Part shown: positions 10,800 to 21,699 of the stretch, piece by piece
Numbering within the stretch: the first letter of the stretch is position 1
Layout of the letters: every line of letters starts with the position of its first letter
NCBI GenBank assembly: GCA_016748015.1
Contig: JAAOMT010000647.1
Coordinates: 190,880-254,879 of the forward strand
Reading direction: 5' to 3'
Origin: Geosiphon pyriformis
Taxonomy: Eukaryota; Glomeromycota; Glomeromycetes; Archaeosporales; Geosiphonaceae
Length of the DNA stretch: 64,000 nt
Position numbers and translations under genes: made by a program
Notes under the pieces: generated by a model
The model's input: the letters and a program-made list of their open reading frames with translations, nothing else
What the model was told of the DNA's origin: nothing
Database searches by the model: none

Positions 10800-12075
10800 C
10801 TTAGATTTGTTTCATTTGCAATAAACCATCCGCATTTCTATTGTTTTTTTCTTTTTTATAATGTATAGTATAATTATATGGTGCGAATGCCATTTTTCAT
10901 CTTGAATGTCTTCTATCTCCAAATTCTTGTTTTTGAAGTGATGTTAATTCTTTGTGATCTGTGTACATCTCAAACTTCTGACTCAAGTATTCTTTCCATT
11001 TTATAACTGCCCAGTATATTGCTAAGTGTTCTTGTTCCAGTGTTCCATAGTTTTTTTTGGCTGGTATTAAACCTCTGCTAGCATATGCTACTGGATGTTC
11101 TCTGTCGTCTGGTCCTCTCTAAGATAGTACTGCTTTTAATGCTTGGCTGGATGCATCAGTGGTAATGATGAATGGTTTGCTGTAATCTGGATAGATCAGT
11201 ACTGGAGCTTGGATGAGCTTTCTTTTCAAAATATCAAAAGCTTCTTGTTGACTTTCTGTTCATTCATATTTTGTATTTTTGTTTTGCAGTTGGTTGAGTG
11301 GCTGTGCTATTTTGGAGAAGTTCTTGATAAAACATTGATAGTAGCTGGCAAATCCCAAGAATGATTTCAGTTCTGTCATATTGGTCGGCACTGGAAAGTT
11401 CTTTACTATCTCTATTTTCTCTGGATCCATTTTGATGCCATTTTTACTGACTATGTGTCCCAAGAATTTTAGTTCTGTCTTGCCAAAGAAGCACTTTGTT
11501 GTATTTAATTTTAGTCCTGCTCTTCTTAGTTTTTCAAACACTTGTTAAAGATGATGAAGATGATCATCAAACGTTTTTGAGAATACATTGGTGTTGTCCA
11601 AGTATATAACTACTGATTTCCACAATAAGCCAGTATAAACGATTTCCATTAGTCATTGGAAAGTTGCTGGGACATTGGTTAAGCTAAATGGCATCACTTC
11701 AAATTCAAAATTCTCTTCTTCAATAGTAAATGCCATTTTCTCTTTGTCAACTGGATTCATGGCAACTTGCTAGTAACCACTGTCCAAATTTAATGTGGAG
11801 AACCATTTGTTCCTACTGAAAGCATTGAATAATTTCTGTATTCATGGAGTTGGATAACTGTCTCCACAAGTTACACTATTGAGTTTTCTGTAGTCTACAC
11901 AAAATTGGATTTTTCTATTCTTCTTATGGATGAGTATCACTGGTGACAACCATGGGCTCATTGATGGTTGAATTAGCCCATTGTTAAGCATTCTGTTTAT
12001 CTCTTGATGAATGATTTCATGGCTGGCTGGTAGCACTTTGTATGCTCTTTGTTTGATTGGTATTGCATCTTCAGT
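10800..12075 (-). pseudogene. pol: G4 reverse transcriptase and RNase H
   Basis: RT motifs right to left: PPASHEIIHQEIN, LIQPSMSPW, FCVDYRKLNSVT, LDLDSGY, then YLDNTN in place of the usual YLDD near 11590. FGKTELKFLGHIVSKNG and FLGFASYY mark the thumb. The RNase H part has TDASSQALKAVLS, LEQEHLAIYWAV and FEMYTDHKEL. The second catalytic Asp of the YLDD box is Asn, which would normally abolish polymerase activity. Stops are scattered (near 11639, 11772, 11842). Confidence 0.87.
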
Positions 12076-12240
12076 CTTGATCTAATGCTGAATAATATCA
12101 GTTTGGCCAAACTCATTTTCGTTGGCAAAGATGTTGTTGAAATTGTTGAGTAACATCTTGAGCTGTATACATTGAAGTGGATCTAAGTTTCCCATGTTTA
12201 TTTGTTTCAATTGTTCTGGTTGGAGCAAATAACATTTGTC

Positions 12241-13030
12241 TCATCCATAGATTGTTTGTGATGTGATGTCAACATATCCACAAAGTTGTGGAAAGTCTGG
12301 AATGGGATTTGGTTCTATTTCTGTGGTTAAATATCTAATGGTGGTTCCTTCTGGTATGTTGATGACATTGTCAGTGTTGTTGTAGATGAGAATTTTTATG
12401 CTGCTATAGCTTTTGGCTGGTATGTGGAGATTGATCAACCCAATCTCTCCTGATTCACAAAGGTTTGCTTCAGCTTCAAAAATCTGTCCTTGCTCCTTTT
12501 CCTTCCTTTCTATTGCTAGTATGTACTGGCTATATGGTGGAATAGAAATAGCTTGACCAGTTGAGATAATTTCTCCTTAGCCAACAATTTCTGCCTCTGC
12601 CATATTAACAGGTACTTCTATTTTACCCATTGATCTAAATCCTTGTATTCCTCTTGCTGTTATCCCTAATTCCTCTCTATTTCCCACTAATACTAACTGC
12701 ACTATTTTCACCAGAGGCAGAAATATTGCCTGTGCTATTTTTTCATTTGGCTCTATTATATAGGCCTTTTCAGAGTCGTTTTGTAGCATAGCAATGATAT
12801 TTCCCATGTATTCCACATTAATTATTCCTCTTCTGATGTTTATCTATCTTTTTGCTAAATTACTTCTAGATGCTAATTGAACCATTGTTGTTGCTGGAAT
12901 TTTTAAAGCTACTTTCAGATCAATGCAAGTGCATGAATGTGGTTCCAATTTGATGGCATCTTTTCCTGGGTATCTCAGATCAAACTCTGCATCAGTATCA
13001 TGCACGCATTCTGGCATGATATCTTCCCCC
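12241..13030 (-). pseudogene. pol: G4 dUTPase and following beta-type region
   Basis: dUTPase motifs in order: DTDAEFDLRYPG (Gly of DAG changed), ASRSNLAKR, RRGIINVEYMGNI, KIAQAIFLPL and TARGIQGFRSMG. The 12241-12438 run holds the conserved INLHIPAKSYSSIK, YNNT, NIPEGTT and PDFPQLCGYVD blocks between dUTPase and RT. Stops occur near 12580 and 12848. Changes in motifs 1, 3 and 5 make activity unlikely. Confidence 0.85.
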
Positions 13031-13041
13031 TTGTCACTATA

Positions 13042-14150
13042 CTATTTCAACTCCTGCTCCTTGGAGAGATCTGGTAGTGCAATATATTGTTCATAGTTTG
13101 TATCAAAGTTTGGATCTGAGTTGGAATCATTGTTGTTGTTATTGCCATTTTGAATGGAGCTCAAACCATTGTTGTTGTCATCATTGTTGGAGTTTGAATC
13201 GGAATCAAGTGGTGATTCCAATTCTGATGTGCAGCTACTGATTGGTTCTTTCTTTTCGGGAATCATGTAGATTATGCGTGGTGGTGGATTGTAGATGAGC
13301 TCACACTCATTACAATATTAGAAGTTACATGGAATCAAACAGTAATCACATAATTGAGTGTTTAGCTGTGCTAAACGTTCTTCTTGTTCTTCTCTTGTGA
13401 GTGCTAGTCGCTGATAGTGTTCGTGAAATTTTTTTGGGTCATCTTCAACATTGTCAAAGACATCGAATGTTTGGACATATTCTGGTTCTGGCAGTGATAG
13501 TGGGTTGTCCTTAATTTCTCTCAGCTCTTCTGTTGTAGCACCTTTGGACATAGCATATGCCATTCTCCAGATCTCATCTTCATCATGTAGATATTTTTCC
13601 AGGTGTCTTAATGCTCGCTTCCAGATATCATTAATTGGAGTTCCCTTTCGTACCCATTCATTGATCAAGATCGTGTATTAATATGTTTTGTCGCATGCTC
13701 TCCCTCTTCCAGAATTGTCTTTCCACATTCCTTCATCCAAAAGAGTTTCTCCACAGGCTAGACACAAGGTACTGTCCCATTTTTCTATTTTTGGCAGTCA
13801 TTCATCACATTCAAAGATGCATGGGTGACAGTAGTATTCAGTTGCTGTCGTCCATTCTTTGTCTTTACTACAGCATGTGCCTATTGTTAACAATTTTTTA
13901 CCACAACTAACGCATACTAGTTTGGGTTGACAGTATTCTGTTTGTGGTGGCATAGAGTATGGAATATGAGCTGAATTGGTGCTTGGTGGTTGGTCGTCTT
14001 CCTTTTCTTTCTCTTTTCCCTTTTTTTCTCAGATTCACTTGGCAGTTGATTTGCTTAGTTTGTCCTTATTCCATGCTTCTAGGTTTGGCTTCCAGGTAAG
14101 TTCTTCTTCTTTCTTCTTTTCCTTGTCATTCTATGAGAGTATGGGTGGTA
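13042..14150 (-). pseudogene. pol: G4 Cys-rich module and acidic linker
   Basis: Right to left: Trp/Lys-rich stretch, C-x2-C pairs (region 13700-13950), then in 13318-13668 the helical part VRKGTPINDIWKRAL..L.KY, EDEIWRMAYAMSKGAT, and the five-cysteine motif LCDYCLIPCNF-stop-YCNEC. 13042-13266 is a Ser/Asn/Asp-rich linker ending ALPDLSKEQELK. The module is present at this position in G2, G3, G5, G7, G1 and, diverged, in H1. I do not recognise the family; zinc binding is inferred from the cysteine spacing. Confidence 0.72.
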
Positions 14151-14189
14151 CATTGTGATCAGCATTGGCCCAGGAGACTTGAAAAGCTT

Positions 14190-14827
14190 TCCAGATCAGC
14201 TTTTTTTCTTCCTCCAGCTTTATCAATGGTTCCTCTCTTGAAGAAACCTTGAAGTGGCCACACGTGGCTGGCACACGTGTGTGTTGACCATTGCCACTTA
14301 GTTGGAGCTCTTGCATTGTTCAGTTCAGAACAGTGTTGGTTTTGGACAGCCAGTTATTACCAATTAGAGCTTGGTATTGGGTGGCTTTCATCACCAAAAC
14401 TTTGATGAAAGTGATGATGCCATTAATTTCAAATGGAAAGTCATCTATCTTGCCAATTGGGGTTTTAGTCACTCCATCAGCAGTGATTATACAAGCACTA
14501 GCAGCCCAATCAACTCGGCAACCTAATTGGTCCATGAGTTGTTGTGTGATGATGCTGCCTGCTGAACTGCTATCAAGGATGAGTTTGATCAGATGTCCAT
14601 CTACTTTCACATCAGTGTACATCACTGTGATGGGTTTTTCCTTGAGAGTGGCTCCACTGAATAATGGTAATCAGGATTGTCCCTCCAGTTCAAAAGGAAA
14701 AATGGCTGCTAATAATTCGTCATTGGTGACCGTTGCTGGTGGAATGTTGTTAGTAAGTGTTGTCTGTTGGTTTGATTCCAAGTTGCTAGATGTGGCGTCT
14801 TCTGGAGTAATCAGAAAACTTAAATAA
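14190..14827 (-). pseudogene. pol: G4 aspartic protease
   Basis: The open run 14320-14625 includes LILDSSSAGSIITQQLMDQLG. The retropepsin DSG has become DSS (Gly to Ser, a G-to-A change). QALIGNNWLSKTN and LQLSGNGQHTRVPATCGHF follow. Upstream on the minus strand is AAIFPFELEGQS with a stop near 14671. It would cut the gag-pol polyprotein. Confidence 0.85.
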
Positions 14828-15402
14828 TTTTGGGAATTCGGGTGTTGGGTGGTACTGGTATCTGAATTCTGAGAACAGAATCCTGAGCTTTAGTGAGAGG
14901 AACTAGGAATCATTTGATGAACAACCATCACCAATCTCCAATTTTGAGCAATTCTGGGTCTCAGGTTTCTTGATGTCATCATAGCTGAGTTTTGGAGTGG
15001 TGTTTGGATTGATAATTGAGACTGATAAATTATTTGGGGCTGTGGCTGATAAATCACTGGAGGCTACTGTCAATAAATTGCTGGTGGCTGCAGTTGATAA
15101 ACTGGGGTTTGATCTACTGGCGGTTGATAGATTGGTTGCTGCGTCATTGGCAGGTAAGTATTTTGATATTGGTCTTGATCTTGATTTGGATAATGATTTG
15201 GAGTTTGGAACCAGCGATCGGGGTTTTTGTATTGATTTCCTAATCATTGGTTGCTATAAGTATGGCAATTAACTCGAATATGGCCTTGTTTACCACAGTT
15301 TTGGTAGACACGTGTTTCTGGCTGTCATGGTGAACTAGGTGCTGTTGAGGATGATGAACATGATTGATTTTGAAAATGATTCATGTTTTCTGAATTATGG
15401 CG
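14828..15402 (-). pseudogene. gag: G4 Q/P/Y-rich linker and damaged zinc knuckle
   Basis: In the gag-pol frame this encodes repeats of the type IYQPQPQ and YQPPV plus a Ser-rich part. The CCHC knuckle near 15265-15330 reads YQNCGKQGHIRVNC, so its first cysteine is Tyr. The linker joins gag to protease without a frameshift. An open run in another frame (14903-15247) is a shadow of the repeats. Confidence 0.65.
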
Positions 15403-17000
15403 TCATTGTGGTGTTTGATATATGGCATGATTGTCAGCTAAGTATCCTTTCAATCTCTTATTAATTGATTTACTGAACTTCTCCAATTTGGAATCCAATT
15501 CAGATGATCTGTTTATTACTAGATTAACAGCTTGGACATGGTTAGTCTCTGACTCAGCAGATTCAAAATCTCTGGCATGTGTAACTGCATCTTGAAGGGT
15601 GCCTGGGTGCAATGGATGTACATGTTGCAAGATGCTGCTGTGCAGGCCACGGATAAACTGATTGAGTATCTGTGATGCTGTGAAATAGTTGGTGTCAATT
15701 GCTTGAATTTGACGCAGATTTTGATAGAAGCATCTCAGATAAGTGGTGACGGCTTCCGTTTCTTCTTGTTTCATGGTAGTGAACATGTTGATTAGGCAAT
15801 TGATACTGTTATTGTTGCTGAAGTATCTTAGGAATTCCACCTTGAAGGCATTGAAATCTTGTGATTTATTAATCAAACTCTGGTACCATGAATTGGCAGT
15901 ATTTTTGAGAAAGTAGAGAATAGCTTGTATTGCACGAGCGTCATTTCATCTGTTGGCTGTGATGGCCTTTTCTATATCATTCAGTCATACTTGAGCATCG
16001 TCCTCTTTGCCGGTAAAGTTGTCAAGTCTTGCAATTGGCACATAGGCCATTGGATCTAAGTTGAATGGTTGTGGTGGCTGTTGCTGAAGTTGTTGAAAAG
16101 ATAATGGTTGTTGGGGTGATACTTAAGGTGGTTAAATTGGCTCACCAATTGGCTCAATTGGTGGTTGATTAATGATGATAACTGGAGGTAGGTTTTGCTG
16201 ATGAATTAACTCAGGGTTTTGATTTCTTTGATTTGGCAGGGTTCGAATATTTGGAGTTTCGATTTCCAAATTTTCTAAATGTTGTTGAGTTTGAATGTTT
16301 GGGTTTTCTAGGATTGGGTTTTGGTAATTAAATTTCTGATCCTCGTCTTTTTCTTCTTCTGATTCAGTAATTTCTCAGGAACTGATGGTTCCAAAATCTG
16401 GCTGATGAGGTGGTGATCGAAATCCTGATGGTGTTGGCAATTTTGATTTAAATCCTTCAAAATAATTGCCATATGCTTCTAATAGTTTGTTTTTCTTTTG
16501 TTTACTCTAAAACATGATTCTTGCTAGTGGTGTCTTTGTACTGGTAGATGCATCTGCTGATGCGATGTTGATGGTACTTCTGGGCGTGTAATAGTATGAT
16601 GGATATATCAAAGATTTGATTCTTTGTTTCTTTCAGTTAGGAACTTGTATTCCTTTGGGTGTTACTGCTGGTGTTTGTAGTTTTCCTTTGCTCTTGTCCT
16701 AATAAGTAATAGAGAATGTCTTTTGTGTATATCTTTCAATTTCTTGGTTGATTTCTCTGATAATAGGTGTAAAGCTGTGATTTCTTGGTAAGTTGGTGTG
16801 TTGGATTAGTTCCGAATAGAAATTTTCTCTTGCTAATTCAATGTCAACTGGTCTTCCTAGGAAATTGGTGATTCTTTTGTTGACGTAGAAGTTGAAAGCT
16901 GATTCTGCTGGGTAATGGTTGTTGTTTTGGCCTAACTGCTGGCTGTACTGTTGAAATAAGAATTTTGCGAATCCTAAATGGTTTGTCCCTATTATTTCTG
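15403..17000 (-). pseudogene. gag: G4 gag
   Basis: The 157-codon run 15403-15876 is the retrotransposon-gag core C-terminal half: DFNAFKVEFLRYFSNNNSIN, TYLRCFYQNLRQI, NQFIRGLHSSILQHV, TLQDAVTHARDFESAESE and a coiled SKSINKRLKGYLADN tail. Further right, with stops, are the NWMTYVPIARL-like, Pro/Gln-rich and Glu-rich stretches and the N-terminal block with FAKFLFQQYSQQLGQNNNH near 16920-17000. It probably starts near 17020 without a clear ATG. Confidence 0.82.
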
Positions 17001-17053
17001 ATTCTGCTACTTTTGGTTTGGTGTTGTTAGTGCTGGTTCTCTGTAAGATTATA

Positions 17054-17070
17054 CCTCACAGGAAGCACCA
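17054..17070 (-). promoter_or_regulatory. G4 primer binding site
   Basis: On the minus strand this is TGGTGCTTCCTGTGAGG, two bases inside the 5' LTR, identical to G5. Its first bases can also pair with AGCACCAA inside the LTR (plus-strand TTGGTGCT at 17122-17129). Confidence 0.85.
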
Positions 17071-17072
17071 AA

Positions 17073-17911
17073 TGTTATAGGTGATTATTTCTGCTGTTGA
17101 ATTAAATAACAAACCCGTAACTTGGTGCTCAAAAGCTACTTCTGTTGATAATATTCTGTAAGTGTTGTATCTGAAAGGTTTTGATGGAGTCTTTTGTATA
17201 ATAGACAGAGATTCAATAGTTGTTTTATCCATAGCTTCCCAGACTCACAAGTCTGTCAATTTTTTTCTTGGCTTGGTGGCCGGCAATCCTCTGGTAAGTA
17301 ATCCATATCTTCTGTATGTGTCCTACCCACTCACAGGAGTCTTTTACCAGGCAATCCTTGACATCAGTAATCAGCGCTTTTAATTAATTGGTTAGTACCC
17401 AATACAAAATCATAGAAAATAAAGAAAATAAAAAAATCTAAAGAAATAAGCCAAGGCGATTTGCAAATTAGTATCCCATCAATAGCCATGATCAAGAGCT
17501 ATTGTTCCAGCGTGGTTTTAAGTATCAATTACTATCAACATGAAGTGCTAATAGTGAGGAGTAGATTGAGATATAAAATAATTATTTATTTGAGAATTGT
17601 GTTTCTGAGTTAAGGATTCTGTCATATCGATTCTGTTTTTTCTGTTTCTAATATTACTACTATATATACATAATTGAGATTTCTCAATTCCTCAATTCTT
17701 CATGACAGGAATTCTGAAATTCCTGGAATCCTGTAATTCCTTTGAGAGAAATTCTGGAATTCTGGAATCCTGCAATTCTTCATTGGAGAATCCTCAAATT
17801 TCTGGAATTTTGCAATTCCTGAAAGGAATCCTGGAATTCCACATTTACTATGCCTACTTCTGATTGGCTAATAATTATGCTAATATATTTCCTATATTTC
17901 TATGAGTAACA
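17073..17911 (-). repeat. G4 5' LTR (839 bp)
   Basis: Pair of the 7820-8657 LTR with mostly transition differences; its left end is TGTTAT instead of TGTTAC. It carries the same GGAATTCC-type U3 array (about 17690-17840), a TATA-like sequence near 17660, and the AATAGC/GCTATT stem. Confidence 0.92.
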
Positions 17912-18760
17912 ACAGCTTATGGAAATTGTTTATACCAGACTGCTATGGAAATCAGTAATTGTGTACTTGGATGACACCAATGTGTTCTCAAAATCATTTG
18001 ATGATCATCTGCATTATTTCCAACAAGTATTTGAAAGACTCAAAAGAGCCGGATTGAAACTAAATACAACTAAGTATTTCTTTGAAAAAACTGAACTCAA
18101 GTTTTTGGGACATGTTGTAAACAAAGATAGTATTAAAACAGATCCAGATAAGATTGCAATAGTAAAGAACTTTCTAGTACCAACCAATTTGACAGAATTA
18201 AGAGCATTTTTGGGATTTGCAGGCAATTATCAATGTTTTATCAAGGAGTTTTCTAAACTGGCTCAGCCACTTCATCATTTACAAACTAAGAATGTCAAGT
18301 ATGAATGAACAGAAGCTCAAAAAAAAGCATTCAATATACTGAGACAAAAGCTTATTCAAGCTGCAGTGTTGATGTATTCAGATCACAGCAAACTATTCAT
18401 TATCATCACCGATGCATCAAGTCAAGCATTGGGGGCAGTACTATCACAAAAAGGACCAGATGAAAGAAAGCATCCAGTAGCTTATGTCAATAGAAGCTTA
18501 AGTCCAGTTGAAAAAAACTATGAAACTCCAGCACTGGAACACTTAGCCATCTATTGGGCTATTACCAAATGGAAAAAATACTTGAGTTAAAAGTTTGATA
18601 TATATACTGATTACAAAGAATCAACTTCAATCTAAAAGCAAAAATTTGGAGACGATCATCATACAAGATAGAAAATAGCACTATCACCATATACATTTAC
18701 AGTACATTATAAAAAGGGAAAAGACAATAGAAATGCTGATAGTTTGTCGTAAATGAGACA
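17912..18760 (+). pseudogene. pol: G3 reverse transcriptase (C-terminal half) and RNase H
   Basis: Continues the RT cut at 7819. 17919-18308 has SVIVYLDDTNVFSK with an intact YLDD box, the only family-G copy here that keeps both aspartates, then FLGHVVNKDSIKTDP and FLGFAGNYQCFIKEFS. 18366-18590 is RNase H: ITDASSQALGAVLS, YVNRSLSPVEKNY and LEHLAIYWAITKWKKYLS. It ends in a decayed KKGKDN..ADSLS block. Stops lie at 18306-18308 and 18588-18590. Confidence 0.88.
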
Positions 18761-18959
18761 AATCTAGAATGTTTTAACTCAAAAATATAACAAAAGACTC
18801 AAATAATTAAAGACAAAAATATAACAAAAGATAAACACACAAAAATACTAACAACTCTAGCATTATATAAATACTCAATTATTCAAAGAGAAATTATCTC
18901 AAAAAAAACAAAATAACATAAAACAGCAATTAAAATATTTTATCAACCACCAAAATATA

Positions 18960-20215
18960 CTTTACTGGAAAAACAGAAAGAATTCAGATAAACCAACCAG
19001 AGTAATCACAGAACCAGAAAAAGAGACAATATTATTTAACATGCACTCAGATCCAACAGCAGGACATTTTCATAAAGAAACAACCATGAAAAAAACCAAA
19101 AAAAGATACTATTGGCCATCAATGTATCTAGACATCATCTAATATGTTCAGAATTGTGATGTTTGTCAGAGAAAAAGAAGAACAAGACTAAATGAACCAT
19201 TAAGACCAATCAAAGTGGGACAACCATTTGATCGAATTGGAATTGACTTAGTCAGACCATTAACAGTTATCAGCAGAGACAACAGATATATTGCAGTAGC
19301 CATAGACTATTTTACTAAATGGCCAGAAGCAAAAGCCATTCAAAGAGCAAATGCAGAATCAGTGGCCAAATTTGTTTACCAAAATTTAATCTGTCAATAT
19401 GGATGTTCAAAAAAATTATTATCAGATCAAGGAACTTATTTTGTGAATAGAACATTAGCAAAATTAAGTCAAAGATTTGGAATCAAAAGACCATTATCAT
19501 TGTCATACCATCCACAAATGAATAGATTAGTTAAAAGATTTAACAGAACATTGTGTGAAGCAATTGCCAAGATCAGTTAAAAAAACCAGGATGAATGGAA
19601 TTTGTTTATACCATCAGTACTATTTGTTTATCGAACAATAAAACAAGATACCACACAAGCAACACTATTTGAATTGGTATACAGTAGAACAGCAACATTA
19701 TCAGTTGAGATAGAAGTCAACACTTATTCAACAGAACCAATAACTAAAGACAATTTTCAGAAAACATTGTTGAGAAAAACATATGACTTAATGGAAACAC
19801 TAAAAAACAAATGGCAAAAAGCAGTTAATAACATTCAAAAGTCACAAGAGAAACAAAAAGAAAGACACAATAACCAACTATCAGATAAACCAATTAAATT
19901 CAAGATTGGAGACAAAGTACTTTTATATTATACTAAAGCAGAAAAACAATAAAGTGGAAAATTTGATCCCAAATGGGATGGACTATTTCACATAGAAGAA
20001 ATTCTTGGAAATAGAGCTTATAAATTAAGATGGGACAACAAAATTTTAGCCAAAGCAGCACATGATGATCAACTGAAACCATATCACCATATAGTATTAC
20101 CATTCACTAGTAATATTCCACAATTAAGAGTACAGAGAATACTAGTCCAACCAGATGAAATTTCATAAGACCTGAAACCAATCATAATCATTAAACCAGA
20201 CACGTAAAATTGAAC
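18960..20215 (+). pseudogene. pol: G3 integrase
   Basis: Zinc-binding HHCC part at about 19030-19180 (MHSDPTAGHFHKE, NCDVCQRK). Core at 19215-19580: RIGIDLVRPL (Asp), LLSDQGTYF (Asp) and LVKRFNRTLCE, where the catalytic Glu is Lys (a G-to-A change). 19602-19952 is the C-terminal part with FVYRTIKQDTTQATLFELVY and KIGDKVLLYYTKAEKQ, then a stop for Trp. The GIDLV and EILGNRAYKLR blocks match the other copies. It ends in tandem stops near 20195-20205. Confidence 0.86.
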
Positions 20216-20772
20216 AATAAAAAGAGTATATAAAAGACACAATATACGTGACAAAAGCAAACAAGAAAAATAGAAATACCAGATCATATTTACATCATAG
20301 CTCAACAATTATTCCAGGCCTTAAGTTAACAATCTTTAAACATAAAAATTATTGTTAACAACCAAACAATTTGCTATCAAAACACCAAAAAAAAGACAAA
20401 AAATACACCATATCAATATTTACCAAAGAATGATAAAAACTGGTTAGATAACATAATAGAAAAAGTAAAGAACACTTTTGGAAAAATATCTATTATGGTG
20501 CCAACAGAAGAACTTACAAAAGAGAATTAGAAGCAATAGACAGAACAACTTCCAATATCATACTGCTACTACCAATTAAGTCGAAAGTTGAATATTTGGG
20601 AGTTGTATATTGACAAATCCAAGAGAATATTCAACCAAAACATAATACAACAAATTGAAAAATTTATCGGAAAGAAAATGACACTACATGTGAGAACAAT
20701 TTACCATCTACACAGCATATTTCAGAACTATCCAAAATTACTGTTACATTCCAACATGGAAACCATAACTAT
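20216..20772 (+). pseudogene. G3 ORF3, first part
   Basis: Starts after the integrase stop with the RVYK block and includes 20588-20809: MNIWELYIDKSKRIFNQN, QQIEKFIGKK and RTIYHLHSIFQNYPKLLLHSNMETI, the same order as in G4 and G7. It is cut at 20773 by the G5 LTR and finishes at 30916-31050. Frameshifted. Function unknown; see G7 ORF3. Confidence 0.68.
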
Positions 20773-21658
20773 TGTTACTCATAAAAATATAGGAAATATA
20801 TTAGCATGATTATTAGCCAATCAGAAGTAGGCGTAGTAAATGTGGAATTTCAGGATTCCTCTTAGAAATTGCAGGATTCCAGGAATTTTAGAATTCCCTG
20901 ACGAGGAATTACAGGATTCCAGAATTCCAGGATTCCTCTCAAAAGAATCGCAGAATTCCAGGAATTTCAGGATTCCTGTCATGAAGAATCGAGGAATTGA
21001 GGAATCTCAATTATGTATATATAGCAGTAGTGTTAGAAACAGAAAAAACAGAATTGATACGACAGAATCCTTAGCCCAGAAACACAATTATCAAATAAAT
21101 AATGATTTCATATCTCAATCCACTCCTCACTATCAACACTTCATGTTGATAGTAATTGATACTTAACCATGCTAAAACAATAGCTCTTGATCATGGCTAT
21201 TGACAGGATACTAATCTGCAAATCACCTTGGCTTATTTTTTTTATTTCATTTTCTTTTCTTTCTTTTCTTTTCTTTTTTTTCTTTGTGTTGTTTTGTTGT
21301 TGTATACTAATTGATTAAAAGATTAAGCACTGAGTTATTAATGTCAAGAATAGCCTGGTAAAAGACCCAGAAATAAGGGTAGAATTTTATATATTATCAG
21401 ATAACTTACCAGAAAGGCACAACTGCCAGACTAAATCTGGCCACCATGCTGAGAAAAAAATTGGAAAAACTCTTGGAAAGATACATCTACTATCGACACT
21501 ATTGAATCTCTGTTTATTATACAAAGAACTTAACCCAAAACCTTCAGATATCAAAACCTTCAGATTACCAATACCAATATCCACATTAAGATAGCTTTTG
21601 GAGCACCAAGTTACAGGTTTGTTATTTAATTTCACAGCAGAAATAATCACCTGTAACA
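20773..21658 (+). repeat. G5 5' LTR (886 bp)
   Basis: TGTTAC to GTAACA. U3 array of GGATTCC/GGAATT units at about 20845-21003, TATATATAG at 21016-21024, AATAGC/GCTATT stem at 21179-21201, pyrimidine-rich tract near 21238-21285, and terminal inverted arms GTTACAGGT (21610-21618) and ACCTGTAAC (21649-21657). Confidence 0.94.
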
Positions 21659-21660
21659 TT

Positions 21661-21677
21661 TGGTGCTTCCTGTGAGG
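21661..21677 (+). promoter_or_regulatory. G5 primer binding site
   Basis: TGGTGCTTCCTGTGAGG, two bases after the LTR. The complement, CCTCACAGGAAGCACCA, fits a tRNA 3' end: T-stem strand CTCAC, acceptor strand AGGAAGC, discriminator A, CCA. The tRNA is not named here. Confidence 0.85.
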
Positions 21678-21699
21678 TATAATCCTACAGAGAACCAGC

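Larger units (their letters stand above)
7820..17911 (-). mobile_element. G4: complete minus-strand Ty3/gypsy element (10.1 kb)
   Basis: LTRs at 7820-8657 (3') and 17073-17911 (5') flank, reading right to left, primer site, gag, knuckle, protease, Cys-module, dUTPase, RT, RNase H, integrase, ORF3 and polypurine tract. Most landmarks from gag to integrase fall in one frame, so gag-pol was probably a single ORF, now with stops. It interrupts the RT of G3; joining 7819 to 17912 restores the G3 sequence. The flanking tetramers AAGG and ACAG are an imperfect target duplication. Confidence 0.93.

Noticed and set aside
15016-15243. Plus-strand runs rich in Leu and Trp at 14997-15272
   Set aside because: They read the reverse of the Q/P/Y-rich linker of G4; repeats keep all frames open.
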